A DNA stretch of 60,490 nucleotides, from contig NZ_JACHEF010000013.1 of the NCBI RefSeq assembly GCF_014207355.1, positions 1 to 60,490 of the forward strand. Reading direction: 5' to 3'. The notes beneath the pieces are model-generated. The model did not search any database. It was given only the letters and a program-made list of their open reading frames with translations, and was not told the origin of the DNA. Below are positions 37,088 to 45,743 of this stretch, one piece after another. This stretch comes from Mesorhizobium sangaii. GTDB lineage: Bacteria > Pseudomonadota > Alphaproteobacteria > Rhizobiales > Rhizobiaceae. Both the position numbers and the translations under genes were made by a program. Position 1 is the stretch's first letter, and every line of letters starts with the position of its first letter.

Positions 37088-37224
37088 TCACTGAACGACC
37101 GAGATGTTCACGATAGCGGACCAGCAGCTTGTGGAGCTTAAGAAGCGAGGCAATCGGCGCAGAAATTCCCTCAGTCTTCACCGTAGCTATCTCTTCCCGA
37201 TACGCTCGATCCCAAGCTCGCAGC

Positions 37225-37745
37225 TGTGAAATCCGGTAGACCGCCGCCGGTGGTACGTTTAGCACCGCGCGTCCTATGCGCGCGGCACGCAATTCCAGTC
37301 CCGCGAGGATCGGACGCGGCACCGGGCAGCGCGGACGGTAGGTGAATTGATAGAAGGCGCCGCCGGGCCGCAGCAGTGAAAAGACTCCGTCCAGGATTGC
37401 TATCACCTTTTGATTGGGCATGCTCAGAAGCGGCAGGCCGCTGATGACCGCTCCGGCCGCCCCATTTTGAAGCGCGCAATGTTTCCGATAGCAGCGGCGT
37501 CCATGTGCAGTACGCGCACCCGAGGAAGGCGGCCTGGAGATGCTGTGCGAACTCCGCGCCGTACTCAACCAATGTCAGGTCTTCCGCTCCAGCAATTGCG
37601 CCGTGAAAACACCGGTGCCGGGACCAAGTTCGATGACGGTCCCTGTGTCGGCAGTGATATCTTGCGTGATGATCCTAGCGAGTGCCTTACCGGAGGGTGC
37701 CACTGCGGCCACGCGGAGCGGCGATCACACGCGCCCTAGGCTAGC
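37225..37745 (-). pseudogene. pmtA: Decayed phospholipid N-methyltransferase (PmtA-type)
   Basis: Pieces in different frames: VAAVAPSGKALARII, VIELGPGTGVFTAQLLER (SAM-binding motif), LTLVEYGAEFAQHL, then GAVISGLPLLSMPNQKVIAILDGVFSLLRPGGAFYQFTYRPRCPVPRPILAG ending PPAAVYRIS. The order and VISGLPLLSMP and FYQFTYGPxCPVP signatures are those of PmtA, which methylates phosphatidylethanolamine to phosphatidylcholine. At least two frameshifts and a lost start (TGA at 37724) make it inactive. Confidence 0.7.
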
Positions 37746-37907
37746 ACACCCAAGGACAGGCCGGAAATTGTCGGTAGAAACAATTTGCTGGGCCAGATCG
37801 TACCACGCGCCATGGAAGTTCCACTTTTTGGCTCGAACGCGATATCGGCTTACGGGCCAGAGGAATGCCAATCGCAATGGCCGGTATTAGGCGTTGAGCT
37901 CAACTGG

Positions 37908-38285
37908 TCATCGCAACACCTTGTGCAGCCTATCGGCCGGTGTTTCGAAGTCCAGGGTTTTTCGGGGGCGCTGATTGAGCCGCAGGGCAACGGCGTTGAG
38001 TTGGGCCTGGGAGACATGGGAGAGGTTGGTTCCTCTCGGGAAGTATTGCCTGAGCAGACCGTTGGTATTTTCGTTGCTGCCGCGCTGCCAGGGGCTGCGC
38101 GGATCGCAGAAGTAGACCTGTACATCGGTTGCAACGGTGAAGCTCTGGTGCCGCGCCATCTCTTTTCCTTGGTCCCACGTTAGCGAACGTCGCAACGCTT
38201 CGGGCAGTTTGCCGATCTGTTGGGCCAAGGCCGCCACGACGGTCGCGGAGTCTCTTTTCTTCGAGCGATGACCTATGGTCTTCAA
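37908..38285 (-). pseudogene. 3' fragment of an IS30-family transposase
   Basis: About 125 residues with LTWDQGKEMARH and the DDE-region signature DPRSPWQRGSNENTNGLLRQYFPRGTNLS, followed by the NQRPRKTLDFETP tail. This is the C-terminal half of an IS30-type transposase; the HTH and first catalytic Asp are missing. The 356 bases 38286-38641 upstream hold no supported gene. Confidence 0.8.
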
Positions 38286-38641
38286 AGGAGTCGGACCAAA
38301 GACCCACCAGTTGCAGTGTCCCGACGAACGCGCGCAGCCACAAACGGCGACCAGCGCGGCTCGAAGAAACGTGGAAGCAAGCGCGGCTGCCCTCCTCGAG
38401 CAGCTGCCTCACCACGCAATACCTGCAGACAGGCAAATTGCCTTCAACAAGGGGCCAAAAGCGTGCTGTACCGGCGGCAAGGATCACAATCCCTGCAGCG
38501 GTCGACAACTGTCGAGCTGACGGAGGCGGTTCGAATTTCTGAGATTTATGCTGCTGAAGAACTAAGCGGCGACCATACCAAGAATTTACTTTCAAATTCT
38601 GGCCGCAAAGTTCTATCGTAAATGAAAATAGGGGATGGGGC

Positions 38642-41600
38642 ATGGAAACGAGTTCGGACACTGGCGATGCCGCCGGTATATCAACCGCGCCCGTAATAGA
38701 AGTCGTGGCGGACATCGCCGCCAGCTTTACATATGCGTCCTTCCAAAATGCTATTCCGGTGATCCGGTCTATCGCGCTCAACAACCCGACCCAGCAGGGT
38801 TTCGAAAAATGCACTCTCGAGCTGACATCGAACCCACCTTTTTTGCGCGCCAAAAGCTGGACAATTGATCGGATCCTTGCTGGCGACCGGCTTCCCTTAA
38901 GCGACCGAAAAATCGATCTCGACGCCAGCTATCTGGCCGGTCTCAACGAGGCTGAGCGCGGGGAGATAACGCTGCGGCTCACCTCAGGAGACGCAGTGCT
39001 GGCCGAGCAGCGCGTTGCGGTGCGCCTGCTTGCACGCGACGAATGGGGTGGCGTCATCGATATGGCGCAACTGTTGCCTGCATTCGTCATGCCGAACGAC
39101 CCCGCGATCGCAGGACTGCTTCGTTCCGCAGCGGAGCGGCTCGCAGCGCATGGTCATGCCTCCAGCCTCGATGGCTATCAAAGCGGCAATCCGCAACGCG
39201 CGTTCATGCTGTCGGCCGCAATTTATTCGGCCGTTGCCGGTTTATCCCTGCACTATGCAGAGCCTCCTGCAAGCTTCGAAAGCCGAGGCCAAAAAATCCG
39301 ACGTCCCTCGACAATTGCCGCGGAGAGGCTGGCAACCTGTCTCGATGCCAGTCTGTTGTTCGCCTCCGCCCTGGAGGCGACGGGCCTGCACCCAGTCGTG
39401 CTTATGTTCCAGGGCCACGCTGCCGTCGGCGTCTGGATGACACAAAAGACGCTCGCCAATGCCATCGAAGCCGATGCCATGGAGATCCGCAAGGCGCTGG
39501 CATCGCGCGAACTGATCGTGTTTGAGACGACCGGCGTAACGCATCGGCCGGCGATGACGCTGGAGGCTGCGCAACGGGCAATCGAACAGCGGCTCGACGA
39601 AACGCAGGTAGGCTCCTTTGTCGCCGCCATCGATATCCGCCGCTCGCGTAGCGGCGGCATTACACCGCTTGCCTCGCACGAACCGATGCGTCGCAGCGTG
39701 GATACCGAGGTGGCAACCGAAATCGCGCTGCCGCTGCCAGCGGCACCGGTAGTGACAGCCCTGCCTGCCGACATCGTCGAGGTGAAGCCGACGACCGCGG
39801 CCGGGCGGATCGACCGCTGGCAGAAAAAGCTCCTTGATTTGACACTGCGAAACCGACTGCTCAATTTTCCCGACTCCAAGAAGACAATTCCTTTTCTTTG
39901 CACCGATGTCGGCTACCTCGAGGACCGCCTGATGGCGGGCGCCTCGATCCGGGTGATTTCGCTGCCCGAACAGAATCCATTGGGCGAGCGTGATGCTGCT
40001 CTCTATCGCGAAGTCCATGGACGTGACCTGCAGCGCGGTTTCGCAGCAGAAGCGCTCCTGCGCGACGAGCTCCCATCGACGCTCGATGGACGCCAATTGG
40101 AATCCCGACTGATCGATGTTTACCGTCAAGTACGCAATGACTTTGCCGAGGGCGGCGCGAATACGCTTTTCCTGGCGGTCGGCTTCCTGCGCTGGAAGAA
40201 AAAACCGGAGGACGAGCGCAGCTATCGCGCGCCATTGTTGCTCGTGCCGGTCAAAATCGAGCGCCGCAGCGCAACATCGCGTTTTACCTTGCGCTTTCAT
40301 GAAGATGAGCCGCGGTTCAACGCAACCTTGTTGCAGTTTCTTGAGCGCGACTTCGAGCTCAAACTGCCACAGTTCTCTGGTGAGCTGCCCGAAGACGAAA
40401 GCGGCGTTGATGTACCGCGTCTGCTAAGTCTCATGCGACAGGCAGTGCGCGACGTCCCCGGCATGGAGGTGGTGGACGAGACGGCGCTCTCTACCTTCTC
40501 CTTCGCCAAGTTTCTCATGTGGAAGGATTTGGTCGAGCGTACCGATGCGCTGCGCGAGAACCGCGTCGTACGCCACCTGATCGATACGCCGGAGATAGCG
40601 TTCGAGGGCAATGGTTCATCATTCCGGGACGAGCGCGAACTCGATCGGCACTATGCCCCGTCCGATATCGTTTCGCTGCTGCCGGCCGACTCTTCACAGA
40701 CCGCGGCAAGCCTTGCCGCCGCTGAGGGTCGCGACTTTGTCATCATCGGTCCTCCCGGCACTGGCAAGAGCCAGACCATCGCCAACATGATTGCCAACTG
40801 TCTTTCAGTTGGCAAAACCGTGCTGTTTGTGGCCGAAAAGACGGCGGCGCTCGATGTGGTGTATCGCCGCTTGCGCGAACATGGCCTGGGCGCGCACTGT
40901 CTCGAACTCCATTCCAGCAAGGCGGACCGACGCAACTTTCTCAACCAGCTCAGGATCAGCTGGGAAAGCGGCGCGCGCGTGGACGCAGCAGAGTGGATTG
41001 CGATCAACGAGCGGCTTCGCGTCCGTCGCGACGAACTGAATGCCTATGTCGAAGCGCTGCATCGGCGCCATATCAATGGCCTCACGCCCTATCTGGCGCT
41101 TGGCATCGCTCTCAAGAACAAGCAACAGCACGCTCCGGGATTATCCTGGCCATCGCGCGATGGCCTGGACGAGGCAAGCCGGCTGGCGCTGGAGCATATT
41201 GCCGCCGAAACAGGTCTCGCATTTCAGTCAGTTGAGATGCGACCGGTCTTGCGTCTCATAGATGTCACCGAGTGGACGTCAGGCTGGCAGGACAATTTGC
41301 TCGAAGGGGCAAAGACCCTCAAGAGTGCGTCCGAGGTTCTAGCGACCGCACTTGACGCCTTCCTGGTGAGCATCGGCCTGCGCGCAAAAGGCGATGCGTC
41401 AAAAGCGGAGCTCGAAGCGCTGCGAAAACTAGCAGGGGCACTCCAGGACAGCGCCGGCTATGACCTCAGCATTGTCTTTGATCGAGATTTCTCCCAGTTA
41501 CGGGGAGCCCTCGCGACTCTAAATGATGCAATCGGGGAGTATCGCGCGTCTCGTACGGGCCTGTCGGCACACTATGACGAGGCTGCTGTTGCGCGCATAC

Positions 41601-44600
41601 GGGTAGAGGACATAGAGCAGCAATGGCAACAGGCCGCTTCTGCGTTCTGGCCAAATAGTCAGTTGGGCAAACGCAAAGTCCAGAAGCTGCTTCAATGCTA
41701 TGTAACAGAGGGCGTGGCCGATCCTCAGCGGGACTTGTCACTGTTGCGCGTGATGCAGGACCGCCGCGCCACTGTCGAAGCCAACATCCTATCTGGGAAG
41801 CCGGTCGGATTTGCTGCACTTGATACCGACACCCATAGTATCGATCAGATACTCTCGATCGCCGAAAGGCTTCGACAGACGCTACGCCTGCCCGGCCTCG
41901 GCACGGAGGATCTCAGAGCGCTCCTCCAAGCAACCGCCCCGAGCCTGCGAAGCGGTGCAGCAGATAGCACGATGCGCCATGGGGCAGCCCGCTTCCTTGC
42001 GGCTTCTACAGCATTCGAGGCTGCGAGGACCCAATTTGCGATCGCTGCTGGAAAGACGCCTTCGTGGGCAGGACATAATAACCCGCTGACCGAATTGATG
42101 ACCGCGATGGGAGACTTGCTCAATGCCCGTCATCTTCTGCGGGACTGGACTTCGTGGTGCGGCACTCGTCGCAGAGCTGTCAGTCAGAATCTGGGAGCGT
42201 TGGTCGACGATATCGAGGCGGGTCTAGTGCAACCAACCGAAGCTCAATCCGCGTTCCGCCTGGCCTATGTACGCTGGTGGCTGCCGGCCACGCTGGATGC
42301 CGATCCGGTGCTGCGAGATTTCCGGCGCTTCCAGCACGAGCATGCCATCGAAGATTTCCGGGAAATCGACGATCTTGTCCGCGCTCAAGCAAGCCTTCGC
42401 GTCATCAGTGCCATCGCTCATGGTCTGCCCGCTGTGCAAAGCGTCCCTCGCAATTCCGAGTTGGGCCTGTTGCGCCATCAGATGGAATTGCAGCGGCCCA
42501 GCAGGTCAATCCGCGAGATGATCGGCGCTATGCCGTCGAGCTTTGCCAAGCTCGCGCCCTGCATGCTGATGTCGCCTCTTTCAATCGCTCAATACCTACC
42601 TCCCGACCAGGCGCTGTTCGACGTGGTCATTTTCGACGAAGCATCGCAGATCACCACCTGGGACGCTGTCGGTGCTATCGCGCGAGCCCATCAAACCATT
42701 ATCGTAGGCGATCCCAAGCAGTTGCCGCCCACCAATTTCTTTGGCCGCAACGAGGAGGACGAGGAAGTCGTCGAGCACGAAAAGGATCTTGAGAGCATTC
42801 TCGATGAAGCCAAAGCGGCCGGCATCCCGGTGCGTGACCTGCGCTGGCATTATCGTAGCCGCAATGAGTCGCTGATCGCCTTTTCCAACCATCACTACTA
42901 TCAGAACCGGCTCATCACATTCCCTTCCCCAACGGTGGAAGATCGGGCGGTGCAGCTGCGAAAAATCACGACCGGCATCTACGACCGAGGAAAAAGTCGC
43001 ACCAACCGCATAGAAGCCCAAGCGGTCACCGATGAGGCGGTCAGCAGGATGCGGCGTTGGCTGGCCCTTGCAGAAAAGGATCGACCCACGCTCGGAGTCA
43101 TCACCTTCAACGCGCAACAGCAGTCGCTCATCCTCGACTTTTTCGACAAGGCGCGACAGATGGAGCCTGAGCTTGAATGGTTCTTTGCCGACGATCGTAT
43201 TGAACCCGTCATCGTCAAGAATCTGGAAAATGTCCAGGGCGACGAGCGCGACATAATCTTGTTTTCGATCACCTTCTCGCAAGATAACGCCGGCAAGCGC
43301 AGCATGGATTTCGGCGCGCTAAATCGGGACGGCGGCGAACGCCGGCTGAACGTCGCGGTGACGCGTGCGCGGCAGGAACTGATAGTATTTTCAGGTTTTA
43401 CCGCCGACCAGATCGACCCCAACCGGACCAAGGCAATCGGTGTACAGCATCTTAAAACCTTCCTCGATTTTGCCGAGCGCGGCGCCGTGGCATTGCCAGC
43501 GCAGGAACGCGGATCGGTCGGGGCCTTGGAATCCCCTTTCGAGGAGGCTGTAGCCGCCGAGCTTGAGAAGCGCGGATGGACCATCGTTCCACAAGTTGGC
43601 ATTTCTGGCTTTCGAGTGGATATAGGGATCCGGCATCCCGATCTCGCCGGCGCCTATCTGGCTGGGGTCGAGTGTGACGGCGCTGCCTATCACAGTTCTG
43701 CCACGGCGCGAGATCGAGACAAGGTCCGAGAGCAGGTCCTGCGAGGCCTCGGGTGGAACATTGTCCGGGTATGGTCAACCGATTGGTGGTTTGATCTCGA
43801 AGGTTGCACCGAGAGGCTTCATGCCAGCCTGGCCGCGCTGCTCGAGGACAGCCGTCGCAAGCAAGCTGAACAACAGGAAAGTGAAGCGACGATCCAATGG
43901 GACATGGGACATAAGGTCGACCCCATAGCCCCATTGCCAGCCGAAGAGTTTGCATCGATCGGCGAACCGGAACATCTGCCGATAAAATCAGAGCCAGAAC
44001 TTGTCGCCGCACCCGTCGCGACGGGAGAGCGCCCATCGGCATCTGGAGCAATTTCGCCCGCGGCCGCGAATTCGACGCATGATTCCGTACCGACGGACGA
44101 CCGTTATCGCCTCACTGACCTATCAGCATTCGCTAGCAGCCCGGATCATTTTTACGACTTCGCCTACCGAGGCACTTTGCGGACAATGGTCGACGCAGTG
44201 ATCGAACAGGAAGGTCCGCTGCGAGAGGACGTCCTTGCGCAGCGCATCGCACGGGCGCATGGCTGGCTCAGAACGGGCAACAAGATTCGGGAGCGGATCG
44301 ACCTGCATCTGCGCGATTTCGATAGAACTGAAGAATCCAGCGGCAGCTTCCTATGGAAGAAGGGGACGGTGGTCGATCTGCTTGATTATCGCATGCCGTT
44401 TGACGCCCATGCTCGCCGGTCCATTGCCGACATTCCAATCGCCGAGCTAGCCGCTGTCGTCGTCGCGAACAAAGACGTTCTGGAACAGTCGGATCCCGCT
44501 CTCGACCTTGCACGTATGCTCGGCGTCGAGCGACTTGCGGCGATATCACGCTCCCGGCTGGATGAGGCCATCGATCGCGCCCGGCGCTACCTGGCATCGA

Positions 44601-44605
44601 CATAG
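38642..44605 (+). CDS. Giant SF1 helicase-nuclease (DUF4011/DUF3320, MTES_1575 endonuclease)
   Basis: 1987 residues with a GGGG ribosome-binding site. From the N-terminus: a beta-rich region; a DUF4011-type block at about 385-520 (KLLDLTLRNRLLNFPDSKKT); an SF1 helicase with Walker A GPPGTGKSQT near 703, DEASQ near 1332, GDPKQLPP, GDERDIILFSI near 1533 and VAVTRARQEL; a PD-(D/E)XK nuclease of the REase_MTES_1575 type at 1631-1720 (AAELEKRGWTIVPQVG, RVDIGIRHP, GVECDGAAYH, LGWNIVRVWSTDWW); and a DUF3320 C-terminal domain near 1830-1890. It probably unwinds and cuts foreign DNA. Its operon partners are 13 bases downstream. Confidence 0.9.
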   Translation: METSSDTGDAAGISTAPVIEVVADIAASFTYASFQNAIPVIRSIALNNPTQQGFEKCTLELTSNPPFLRAKSWTIDRILAGDRLPLSDRKIDLDASYLAGLNEAERGEITLRLTSGDAVLAEQRVAVRLLARDEWGGVIDMAQLLPAFVMPNDPAIAGLLRSAAERLAAHGHASSLDGYQSGNPQRAFMLSAAIYSAVAGLSLHYAEPPASFESRGQKIRRPSTIAAERLATCLDASLLFASALEATGLHPVVLMFQGHAAVGVWMTQKTLANAIEADAMEIRKALASRELIVFETTGVTHRPAMTLEAAQRAIEQRLDETQVGSFVAAIDIRRSRSGGITPLASHEPMRRSVDTEVATEIALPLPAAPVVTALPADIVEVKPTTAAGRIDRWQKKLLDLTLRNRLLNFPDSKKTIPFLCTDVGYLEDRLMAGASIRVISLPEQNPLGERDAALYREVHGRDLQRGFAAEALLRDELPSTLDGRQLESRLIDVYRQVRNDFAEGGANTLFLAVGFLRWKKKPEDERSYRAPLLLVPVKIERRSATSRFTLRFHEDEPRFNATLLQFLERDFELKLPQFSGELPEDESGVDVPRLLSLMRQAVRDVPGMEVVDETALSTFSFAKFLMWKDLVERTDALRENRVVRHLIDTPEIAFEGNGSSFRDERELDRHYAPSDIVSLLPADSSQTAASLAAAEGRDFVIIGPPGTGKSQTIANMIANCLSVGKTVLFVAEKTAALDVVYRRLREHGLGAHCLELHSSKADRRNFLNQLRISWESGARVDAAEWIAINERLRVRRDELNAYVEALHRRHINGLTPYLALGIALKNKQQHAPGLSWPSRDGLDEASRLALEHIAAETGLAFQSVEMRPVLRLIDVTEWTSGWQDNLLEGAKTLKSASEVLATALDAFLVSIGLRAKGDASKAELEALRKLAGALQDSAGYDLSIVFDRDFSQLRGALATLNDAIGEYRASRTGLSAHYDEAAVARIRVEDIEQQWQQAASAFWPNSQLGKRKVQKLLQCYVTEGVADPQRDLSLLRVMQDRRATVEANILSGKPVGFAALDTDTHSIDQILSIAERLRQTLRLPGLGTEDLRALLQATAPSLRSGAADSTMRHGAARFLAASTAFEAARTQFAIAAGKTPSWAGHNNPLTELMTAMGDLLNARHLLRDWTSWCGTRRRAVSQNLGALVDDIEAGLVQPTEAQSAFRLAYVRWWLPATLDADPVLRDFRRFQHEHAIEDFREIDDLVRAQASLRVISAIAHGLPAVQSVPRNSELGLLRHQMELQRPSRSIREMIGAMPSSFAKLAPCMLMSPLSIAQYLPPDQALFDVVIFDEASQITTWDAVGAIARAHQTIIVGDPKQLPPTNFFGRNEEDEEVVEHEKDLESILDEAKAAGIPVRDLRWHYRSRNESLIAFSNHHYYQNRLITFPSPTVEDRAVQLRKITTGIYDRGKSRTNRIEAQAVTDEAVSRMRRWLALAEKDRPTLGVITFNAQQQSLILDFFDKARQMEPELEWFFADDRIEPVIVKNLENVQGDERDIILFSITFSQDNAGKRSMDFGALNRDGGERRLNVAVTRARQELIVFSGFTADQIDPNRTKAIGVQHLKTFLDFAERGAVALPAQERGSVGALESPFEEAVAAELEKRGWTIVPQVGISGFRVDIGIRHPDLAGAYLAGVECDGAAYHSSATARDRDKVREQVLRGLGWNIVRVWSTDWWFDLEGCTERLHASLAALLEDSRRKQAEQQESEATIQWDMGHKVDPIAPLPAEEFASIGEPEHLPIKSEPELVAAPVATGERPSASGAISPAAANSTHDSVPTDDRYRLTDLSAFASSPDHFYDFAYRGTLRTMVDAVIEQEGPLREDVLAQRIARAHGWLRTGNKIRERIDLHLRDFDRTEESSGSFLWKKGTVVDLLDYRMPFDAHARRSIADIPIAELAAVVVANKDVLEQSDPALDLARMLGVERLAAISRSRLDEAIDRARRYLAST

Positions 44606-44618
44606 TCTCGGAGACTCC

Positions 44619-45743
44619 ATGTTTCGTTTCATCCACAGCTCCGATCTTCATATCGGCAAGCGGTTCGGCAACATGCCGGAGGATCTGCGCGGGCGGCTCC
44701 GTGAGGCGCGCCATAGCGCGATCAGCCGGCTGGCAGAACAGGCACGCGTCCATGGTGCATCCACCATATTTCTGGCCGGCGATACGTTCGACACCGAAAC
44801 GCCCACTCCAGCGATGTTGCGGCAGGCCCTTGCCGAGATGAGCCAGAGCACGCCCTTGCGCTGGATATTGCTGCCCGGCAACCACGATTCACTGTTAGCT
44901 GATCAATTGTGGAGCGCGGCGGGTAGCGTTGTGCCAGACAATGTCATGCTGGCGACCCGGCCCGAAATCCTGACTATTGGCGCGGACGTGGCGCTGCTGC
45001 CCGCACCGTGCACGACCCGCAGACCCGGTCGCGACCTTACCGAGTGGATGAACAGCGCCGCGACGCCGCAAGGCGCCATCCGGCTCGGCCTTGCTCATGG
45101 CGCCATTCAGAACTTTTCCGAAGATTCAGCAGCGTCCGACGTCATTGCACCAGATCGCGCGGCCAAGGCCGGCCTCGATTATCTGGCACTTGGCGACTGG
45201 CACGGGCCCGTCACCATCAATGAGCGCAGCCGCTACAGCGGTGCGCCCGAACCTGACCGTTTCAAGCATGATACACGCGGCCAGGCCCTTGTCGTTTCCA
45301 TTGCCGGGCCAGGTGCCATGCCCGAGATTGTGGCCGTCGAGACAGCCAGCTTTTCCTGGAAAACCGCTCCGCTGCATTTGCTGTCTGGCGACGACAGCGC
45401 GGCGGCATTTGAAGCGTTGCTACCACCGGCACCCTTGCGGCGTCAGACCTTGCTGCGAATTGTCGCGTCTGGCCGGGTACGGGTAAGCGGACGAACCGCC
45501 CTCGAAGCGGCGGTCGCGGCAGTCGCGCCCGACTACGCCTATCTGGAGCTGCAAGGGGACGGGCTTGCGACCGACTGCGAAAGCGGCGATTTGGATCGGA
45601 TCGATCGCTCCGGTGCCCTTCGCGAGGCAGCGCAGGCACTGTTGGATGAAAGTATTGACGAAAGGCGGTCGACTGTCGAACGCGACATATCGCGAGAAGC
45701 ATTGGTTCGGCTGTACAGCTATTGCGAGGCGATGGGATCATGA
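44619..45743 (+). CDS. SbcD/Mre11-like DNA repair phosphoesterase
   Basis: 374 residues from ATG 44619. The calcineurin-type metal motifs are all present: HSSDLHIGKRF (DxH), FLAGDTFDTE (GDxxD), LPGNHDSLL (GNHD), LGLAHG and YLALGDWHG (GDxH). This makes it an SbcD/Mre11-type exonuclease; the C-terminal half (cap) differs from SbcD. It starts 13 bases after the helicase stop and its own stop overlaps the next gene (ATGA), so the three proteins are made together. It should form an MRN/SbcCD-like complex with the following gene. Confidence 0.88.
   Translation: MFRFIHSSDLHIGKRFGNMPEDLRGRLREARHSAISRLAEQARVHGASTIFLAGDTFDTETPTPAMLRQALAEMSQSTPLRWILLPGNHDSLLADQLWSAAGSVVPDNVMLATRPEILTIGADVALLPAPCTTRRPGRDLTEWMNSAATPQGAIRLGLAHGAIQNFSEDSAASDVIAPDRAAKAGLDYLALGDWHGPVTINERSRYSGAPEPDRFKHDTRGQALVVSIAGPGAMPEIVAVETASFSWKTAPLHLLSGDDSAAAFEALLPPAPLRRQTLLRIVASGRVRVSGRTALEAAVAAVAPDYAYLELQGDGLATDCESGDLDRIDRSGALREAAQALLDESIDERRSTVERDISREALVRLYSYCEAMGS

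Noticed and set aside
38286..38641. A minus-strand protein upstream of the IS30 fragment
   Set aside because: The frame is open, but its content is irregular and matches no family. Probably shadow and debris.
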